From assembly GCF_900129965.1 (NCBI RefSeq), contig NZ_FQXM01000024.1, positions 1 to 56,902 of the forward strand: a DNA stretch of 56,902 nucleotides, read 5' to 3'. Shown one piece after another: positions 52,589 through 56,902 of this stretch. Numbering within the stretch: the stretch's first letter is position 1; each line of letters opens with the position of its first letter. A program made the translations under genes and the position numbers. Below the pieces are notes generated by a model that was not told where the DNA came from, ran no database searches, and saw nothing but the letters and a program-made list of their open reading frames with translations. This DNA comes from Clostridium grantii DSM 8605 (GTDB lineage Bacteria > Bacillota > Clostridia > Clostridiales > Clostridiaceae).

Positions 52589-52798
52589 ATGAAAAGTGAA
52601 TCCAGAGATGAAGATATTTTGGTAAGAACTGGTGGAGATGAATTTGTTATGTTACTACCTAAAACAAATTCTATTGAAGCGGAATTGATTGTTAATTCGA
52701 GGATTGAAAAAAATCAAATATCTGTGAAAGCAAAAATATTAAGTGTGGCGGAAACTTATGATTCTATAAAAAAGGCATTAGTCATAAACTTTTTCTAA
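52589..52798 (+). pseudogene. Fragment of a diguanylate cyclase (GGDEF) gene
   Basis: About 69 residues with 'DEDILVRTGGDEFVMLLPKTNSIEAELI', the GGDEF active-site loop (here preceded by R-T), then 'NQISVKAKILSVAETYDSIKKAL'. The N-terminal half of the domain is missing, the strand carrying 'S-x-G' after 'ILSV' is lost, and the end is cut where it runs into the convergent MazG-like gene. No activity is expected. Confidence 0.8.
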
Positions 52799-53089
52799 AA
52801 CTATATTTTTAGAAAATCCCCCTCGGGATTCTAATTTTAAAAGTTGAGCCTTTATCAATTCTTCTTGAGAATAACCAAGATTATTAGCTAAAGAAATAAC
52901 TACTTCCAGAATGTCAGCTAACTCTTCTAAATTTTTATCTTCTTTAAATTCAAGAATTTCTTCATCTAGTTTTTTTAATAGAAGAGAGTAAGCTTCAGAT
53001 TTGTCTGCAATATGGCAATCAAAGTCTTTCCCAGCAGCTTGAATCACGTTAGGAATCTTATCACGTACTAGCTTATTGTAGATTTTCAT
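52778..53089 (-). CDS. MazG-like nucleotide pyrophosphohydrolase
   Basis: About 103 aa: 'YNKLVRDKIPNVIQAAGK', 'LLKKLDEEILEFKEDKNLEELADILEVVISLANNLGYS'. The E-E-x-x-E and E-x-A-D pattern is that of all-alpha NTP pyrophosphatases (MazG / phosphoribosyl-ATP pyrophosphohydrolase-like), which hydrolyse nucleotide triphosphates, often damaged ones. ATG 53089 has AAAGGAG upstream; GTG 53095 is too close to it. Confidence 0.83.
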   Translation of the reverse strand: MKIYNKLVRDKIPNVIQAAGKDFDCHIADKSEAYSLLLKKLDEEILEFKEDKNLEELADILEVVISLANNLGYSQEELIKAQLLKLESRGGFSKNIVLEKVYD

Positions 53090-53218
53090 GGGCACAGCTC
53101 CTTTTAATTAAATTATCAATATAATAGAATTTTAAAACAAATTAGAATTATTGTAAACAATAAGGAATAATTTTGACGTTTAAAGAAAAATATGTAAGAT
53201 TATTATAGACAAGTAGTT

Positions 53219-53350
53219 TAATTAAATGAAGGTAAATTAATTATTGTGGATGGAGTATTTAGTATGGAAGGTGATATAGCTCCATTACCCGAAATTATTA
53301 ATATAGCAAAAGAATATAATGCTAGAGTAATATGGTTGTGGCTTGCTTAA
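53219..53350 (+). pseudogene. Fragment of an alpha-oxoamine synthase (Kbl/BioF-like) gene
   Basis: The frame 'IIVDGVFSMEGDIAPLPEIINIAKEYNARVIW' matches the PLP-enzyme core of glycine C-acetyltransferase and 8-amino-7-oxononanoate synthase ('DGVFSMDGDIAPL...'). The match stops at 'ARVIW', just before the expected 'DDAH' PLP-binding step, and the frame ends at TAA 53348-53350. The break falls at the 3' end of the convergent AraC gene, so both genes were cut at one junction. Confidence 0.8.
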
Positions 53351-54026
53351 ATTTACGGTGGAATACGGCTCTACTCATCCCAATCTGTGTGGCCATATCT
53401 TCAATGGAAACGGCTTTATCTAAATTAGATGATAAATATACAATAGAGCGTGATATTTCGTTACCTATACCAAATGCACGCATTGCGGATTCCACTGCAT
53501 CTCCTTTCAAAACAGCGTAGTATAACTCTGGGAGCCTACTATCTCCAAGTATTGCTGTATCCATAGGGCTATTTCCTAATTGTAGTAAGCGCAATAGTGC
53601 TTCAGTAAATATATCCTCCCAATGAGAGAAGGCCATTCCTTGCGGGAGAGGACTACCTTTTGGTTTTTTGATGGCACCAGCAGCACTTTCCATTTCAATT
53701 GCCAATTCGGTCATTACCTTTGTGTCAAGTGATATATAGACACCAAGGAGTGGATTTTCTGGAGAGGCTTCTGGTGTACCTGCTTCCACAGGCATGGACA
53801 TTGTACAACACATGTACTTACTGCTGTCATATTTATAGGACTTACCGTCTAAAATAGCTTCTTTGTTCCCATTTACGATAGCTACAACAGTAGGTTTATA
53901 TACCGCAGGTGCACAGCGAAGAGAATCGCTAACTCGGAAGAGCTGTATACCTTTTATACCAGTTTCCATTATGCCATCTTTTGTAATTCTATTTTCGATT
54001 ATTTGTTTTATTTGTTGTTTACTCAT
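53322..54026 (-). pseudogene. AraC-family regulator truncated in its DNA-binding domain
   Basis: About 234 aa. The N-terminal domain is of the AraC_N (PF06719) type: 'AILDGKSYKYDSSKYMCCTMSMPVEAGTPEASPENPLLGVYISLD'. The first helix-turn-helix is present ('AVSIEDMATQIGMSRAVFHRKFKQATT') but the rest of the AraC domain, about 60 residues with the second helix-turn-helix, is missing. GC content and codons (GCG, CGC, GGC) are visibly unlike the neighbours, suggesting transfer. ATG 54026 lies 6 bases after a TACAAT box, so any message would be leaderless. Probably non-functional. Confidence 0.75.
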
Positions 54027-54103
54027 AGATGTATTGTAGCATAAAAAAAATGTAGAATACAATAGTGATGATATAATTAGGCAAGTTTTAGCGATGAATA
54101 GCT

Positions 54104-54366
54104 ATGGTTATATTAATTATTGAGAGTTATAATATATTAGGATTTATTATTTATTTAGTGGTTCGTTCAGGGAAAAAAGAAGAGCTTAAATGCCCAAATT
54201 GTGGAAAAGTGTGGATAATGAATATGTAAAATGTCCTTATTGTGGAAAGATGTTAAAAGGAACTTGTTCTAAATGTGGAAAAGCCGTTAATCCAGACTGG
54301 GAAAGTTGCCCATACTGTTCAACTAATATAGATAAAAGCACATCTCAATATTCAGAAGGATTTTAA
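54104..54366 (+). pseudogene. Zinc-ribbon membrane protein gene with a frameshift
   Basis: The first frame (ATG 54104) gives a short hydrophobic segment, then 'RSGKKEELKCPNCGK' and a premature TAA at 54227-54229. From about 54211 the next frame continues 'VDNEYVKCPYCGKMLKGTCSKCGKAVNPDWESCPYCSTNID' to TAA 54364-54366. A single-base loss near 54208-54210 explains the break. Four CxxC zinc-ribbon knuckles remain across the two frames. Confidence 0.75.
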
Positions 54367-54386
54367 GGAAAAATAAACTATGCTGA

Positions 54387-54590
54387 TGTATAAGTTACTC
54401 ATCAGTGGTAAAAGATGGTGAGCTTAAAATTAATTTATATGGTAAGGAAAATAATCTTATAGAAGAATTACCATCAAATGTTGAGGAAACTTATGAAATT
54501 ACCTTTGGCGGTGATGGATCATATGTGATTGAATTAATAGGAATAGATACAAAAGGAAGTTATTCCATTGAAATTGAAGGTATGGAATAA
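54387..54590 (+). pseudogene. 3' fragment of an extracellular beta-domain protein gene
   Basis: The open frame from 54387 (after TGA) ends 'GDGSYVIELIGIDTKGSYSIEIEGME'. This reads like the last strands of a small secreted domain. It has no signal peptide, no ribosome binding site and only a GTG candidate start. I judge it a truncated remnant. Confidence 0.5.
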
Positions 54591-54614
54591 ACCAAGATTC
54601 ACAATATAATAAAA

Positions 54615-54640
54615 AACTGCCGAAAATGGCAGTTCTTTTA
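54615..54640. terminator. Terminator
   Basis: AACTGCC pairs with GGCAGTT around GAAAAT, followed by CTTTTAGTTT on the + strand and preceded by a run of A (T on the - strand). It can end transcripts from both sides, including the coiled-coil gene. Confidence 0.75.
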
Positions 54641-54650
54641 GTTTACTGTA

Positions 54651-55250
54651 TTAAAACGCATGGCTATTTCTATGTTTTTTAAGAATTTTAATATCTATTT
54701 CATGAGAACCAGTAAGGTCTTTTATAACATCTATAGTTGACAATAGTTCATTTACAGAGTGGGAAGTATCGGTAACAGAAAGTTCAATAATATCTAAGCG
54801 TTCTCCGAGGGTTTTACCATCTTTATCTTTTGATCTATCAAGTTGTTCAGAGAAAGAAGATTGAACCTCAGCAAGTGTTTTAATTTTAGTATCAAGATTT
54901 TCTAGAAGCACTGTATTTTTATCAACTTTATATTTAATATCAGAAGTAGTATTATCTAAATCTGTGAAACGTTGATTAGTGTTTTCTTCTAATCTTGTGA
55001 AACGTTGATTAGTGTTTTCTTCGAAGCTTGAGAAATTTCCTTCTAAATTTGAGAATTTTTCTTCTAATTTTGTGAAACCTTCATTAGTATTTTCCTCTAA
55101 GCTTGAGAATTTTTCTTCGAAGCTTGAGAATTTTCCTTCTAAGCTTGAGAATTTTCCTTCTAAGCCTGAAAATTTTCCTTCTAAGCTCTCAAAACGTTGG
55201 TTGAACTCAATATACATCTTTTCTAGTAAATCGTAAATTTTATTATCCAT
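54651..55250 (-). CDS. Coiled-coil protein with 21-base internal repeats
   Basis: About 199 aa. After 'MDNKIYDLLEKMYIEFNQRFESLEG' come repeated 7-residue units 'KFSSLEG', 'KFSSFEE' and 'NTNQRFTRLEE', coded by 21-base direct repeats (about 55040-55195). Then 'DIKYKVDKNTVLLENLDTKIKTLAEVQSSFSEQLDRSKDKDG' and 'LTGSHEIDIKILKKHRNSHAF'. It should be a long trimeric or dimeric coiled coil without membrane segments. AGGAG precedes ATG 55250. It resembles short clostridial coiled-coil proteins of unknown role. A deleted copy lies at 41770. Confidence 0.75.
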   Translation of the reverse strand: MDNKIYDLLEKMYIEFNQRFESLEGKFSGLEGKFSSLEGKFSSFEEKFSSLEENTNEGFTKLEEKFSNLEGNFSSFEENTNQRFTRLEENTNQRFTDLDNTTSDIKYKVDKNTVLLENLDTKIKTLAEVQSSFSEQLDRSKDKDGKTLGERLDIIELSVTDTSHSVNELLSTIDVIKDLTGSHEIDIKILKKHRNSHAF

Positions 55251-55376
55251 ATAATCCACTCCTATATTTATATTATAGCAAAAATATGTTGATATAAACA
55301 ACATAAAACAAGAATGATAAATTTTCTTATGTTAGTAGTATTTACAAGATTTCTAGAAATATACAAACCTCAGTTC

Positions 55377-55719
55377 TTACATCTTTAAATTTTTTTCTTT
55401 AAAAAATGTAGCGTATTCTTTGTCCATTTTCATAATGTGCTCAAGTAGCCATTGGTTGCATTTATTTAAAACGTTCATTAATACAAGTAAACTAGCACCC
55501 TGAGTACTGTATTGTTGAAGTGCTTGTCTTACTTCTTCAGTAAATTTATCTTGGCTCATTTTTTGTGCTGCATATTTAGGATATTTATTATCTAGCAAAA
55601 GTTTTTCTTCATCTCTAAAATGTGTTTTTGTATATTCGTAAAGGAACATCAAAGTGTTTTCGATTTCTTCCTTTCCTTTTCTTTGATTACATGCTTCCAT
55701 TAGTTTATCAATTGTAAAT
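55377..55719 (-). pseudogene. Truncated bacteriohemerythrin copy
   Basis: The sequence is close to the bacteriohemerythrin at 47316-47726 from 'TIDKLMEACNQRKGK' to 'FFKEKNLKM'. The first 23 or so residues are gone, with the His18 ligand, and an in-frame TAA precedes the remnant. The third-helix ligand His78 has become Gln ('KMSQDKF'). An iron site could not form. An internal ATG at 55700 leaves a 107-codon frame without a ribosome binding site. Confidence 0.8.
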
Positions 55720-55787
55720 TAGTATTAAACAAATTTTTATAATTTCAGGAATATGATATAATTATTACTAAAAAGGGACGTGTTTTT

Positions 55788-56198
55788 ATGTTTAATGAAA
55801 AAATTAAAAAAGTATCACCATCCATGGATCAATGGCTGAAAGAGGCAAAAAGCCATGTAGAAGCTTTACAAGAAGGAATGTTTTTAGTTCATAATGGAGT
55901 TGTACGCCAAACACCAAAAGTCAAAGTACGTCAAGGAATTGATGATGGTTCTTTGGTAAATGGCATGGAGTTTTCTTATGATGCAGCAAAAGTTGATGAA
56001 GCCATTGCTGAAACTTATAAGATGGAAGGAATATTTCATGTAAGGGCTTGGCTCAACGAAGGACATCTTGAGCTTGGTGATGATATAATGTATGTGCTAA
56101 TAGGGGGAGACATAAGACCACATGTTATAGATGCATTACAATACTTAGTTGAAAAAATTAAAAGTCAATGTGTTACTGAAATTGAACAAAAATTGTAA
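55788..56198 (+). CDS. moaE: MoaE-like molybdopterin synthase catalytic subunit
   Basis: 136 aa. 'MDQWLKEAKSHVEALQEGMFLVHNGVVRQTPKVKVRQG', 'YDAAKVDEAIAETYKMEGIFHVRAWLNEGHLELGDDIMYVLIGGDIRPHVIDALQYLVEKIKSQCVTEIEQKL' follows the MoaE pattern, including the late K-x-x-x-x-x-E-I/K end. The enzyme inserts sulfur into precursor Z with the MoaD carrier. No other molybdenum-cofactor gene is in the window, so a specialised role is possible. AAAGGGACG precedes the ATG at 55788. Confidence 0.7.
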   Translation: MFNEKIKKVSPSMDQWLKEAKSHVEALQEGMFLVHNGVVRQTPKVKVRQGIDDGSLVNGMEFSYDAAKVDEAIAETYKMEGIFHVRAWLNEGHLELGDDIMYVLIGGDIRPHVIDALQYLVEKIKSQCVTEIEQKL

Positions 56199-56218
56199 TC
56201 AACTTAATTTTTTTTAGG

Positions 56219-56533
56219 ATGGCAGGGCATAACTCAAAAAAATACGCTTTGATAGGAATGATTATAGCAGGAGTGGCTATAGTTAGTATATTTGGATATA
56301 TGGGGATAAAAAAAGATATGTTAGAGGAACAGGCAATTATTTTAGTTGAAGAAGGTGAACTTCAAAATCAAGATCAAAATAAATCGGATATGGTAGGTGT
56401 TGGAAATGAAAAATGTTGGATTTTTCAAACACTGAGAAAAGGGAAATATACGCTAGAATTCACTTATAAAAAATCATGGGAAGAAGATAGCACACAAGAT
56501 ACAAAAAGTGTTTATACAATATTAGTGGAGTAA
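56219..56533 (+). CDS. Small membrane-anchored protein with a chagasin-like C-terminus
   Basis: 104 aa. One transmembrane segment (about residues 9-27). 'GNEKCWIFQTLRKGKYTLEFTYKKSWEEDSTQDTKSVYTILVE' resembles the last strands of chagasin-type cysteine-protease inhibitors (I42; usually 'RPWE' where this has 'KSWE'). The first inhibitory loop (NPTTG) is not visible, so it may be a shortened, inactive relative. AGG lies next to the ATG; the ribosome binding site is poor. Confidence 0.5.
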   Translation: MAGHNSKKYALIGMIIAGVAIVSIFGYMGIKKDMLEEQAIILVEEGELQNQDQNKSDMVGVGNEKCWIFQTLRKGKYTLEFTYKKSWEEDSTQDTKSVYTILVE

Positions 56534-56758
56534 AGTGATATTATGATATTTGTATGATAATTTTTGAAAATAACTGATTAAAGTAAGATATATAGACTCT
56601 CGGAATAAATTGAAAATAACATTAAAAAAAGTAATAAATTAACTGGGAATTCTATTTGTGTTCTAAAAGTAGCTTAATTTAGTATTCAATTTGTAAAAAA
56701 GGGCATGGCAAATAAACCTACGAGGTTGAATTTTTTTTAAATTCTTTAAAACCATAGA

Positions 56759-56902
56759 TTAGTTAAAAATAATTTTTTTAAGATCTAAAGAATCATTATT
56801 ATGGCTCTGCCAAGCATCAATGTGCTGGCACATCATGATTGCATAAGTACGGATATACCACATTTTAGTAGAACGATGGCGACCATCTTCTAAGTGATAA
56901 TC
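56759..56902 (-). CDS. C-terminal end of a transposase-like protein, cut by the window edge
   Basis: An open frame on the minus strand enters from the right edge and ends at TAA 56759-56761: 47 residues with 'DYHLEDGRHRSTKMWYIRTYAIMMCQHIDAW'. The Trp/His/Arg-rich ending and richer GC content resemble an insertion-sequence transposase, but I cannot assign a family. The 220 bases to its left hold no gene. Confidence 0.4.
   Translation of the reverse strand, partial: DYHLEDGRHRSTKMWYIRTYAIMMCQHIDAWQSHNNDSLDLKKIIFN

Overview
The window looks like a chromosomal segment of a low-GC, AT-rich Clostridium-type Firmicute. The evidence is strong AGGAGG-type ribosome binding sites, heavy ATA/AGA/TTA codon use, a Gram-positive Tad/Flp pilus locus without outer-membrane parts, clostridial riboswitch classes, a DUF421-DUF4363 pair and a TipA-type MerR regulator. 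This is inference from gene content; no rRNA or other phylogenetic marker is present.

Layout, left to right. 0-1.6 kb: the 3' part of a parallel beta-helix protein. 1.8-7.6 kb: a complete lasso-peptide cluster of the paeninodin type. It has a nucleotidyltransferase, a PqqD-like RRE protein (B1), an asparagine-synthetase-like cyclase (C), a 44-aa precursor ending in Ser (A), an HPr-kinase-like peptide kinase (K) and a transglutaminase-like leader peptidase (B2). It is followed head-on by a metallophosphoesterase and an ABC exporter, which face a divergent TetR gene with palindromic operators. 11-17 kb: beta-galactosidase (GH2) and alpha-galactosidase (GH36). 18.3-26.2 kb: a Tad/Flp pilus operon behind a promoter, a cyclic-di-GMP-I riboswitch and a terminator. 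26.2-35.7 kb: a sugar regulon, with two membrane-anchored sugar-binding sensors flanking a YesM/YesN-type kinase and regulator, then a monosaccharide ABC transporter. 35.7-43 kb: small housekeeping and accessory genes, including a TipA-like MerR, an isochorismatase-like hydrolase, DUF421/DUF4363, a ykkC/guanidine-I-like riboswitch in front of an ACT-domain gene, a monooxygenase and a DMT transporter. 43.2-47.2 kb: a 1332-aa COG1112-type helicase with a C-terminal nuclease domain. 47.3-52.3 kb: a bacteriohemerythrin, an SsuABC-like transporter with a long attenuated leader, and a chemotaxis receptor. 52.5-56.9 kb: a gene graveyard with at least six broken genes, a few intact small genes, and the end of a transposase-like ORF at the right edge.

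How the genes work together. In the lasso cluster, B1 and B2 should remove the leader of A and C should close the macrolactam. K should phosphorylate the C-terminal Ser, the nucleotidyltransferase should elaborate it, and the neighbouring ABC protein is the natural export candidate. In the pilus locus, c-di-GMP should gate expression of Flp pilin, prepilin peptidase, pseudopilins and the CpaF/TadB/TadC motor. In the sugar block, extracytoplasmic binding proteins probably signal through the kinase to the AraC-type regulator, which would drive the weak promoter of the transporter.

The least expected signal is a short DNA word, (C)GGGGACAGG(ACC), occurring 17 times (core GGGACAGG) between 11.8 and 31.7 kb and nowhere else in the window. 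It lies on both strands and in at least five reading frames, so it looks like a DNA-level element rather than a protein motif.
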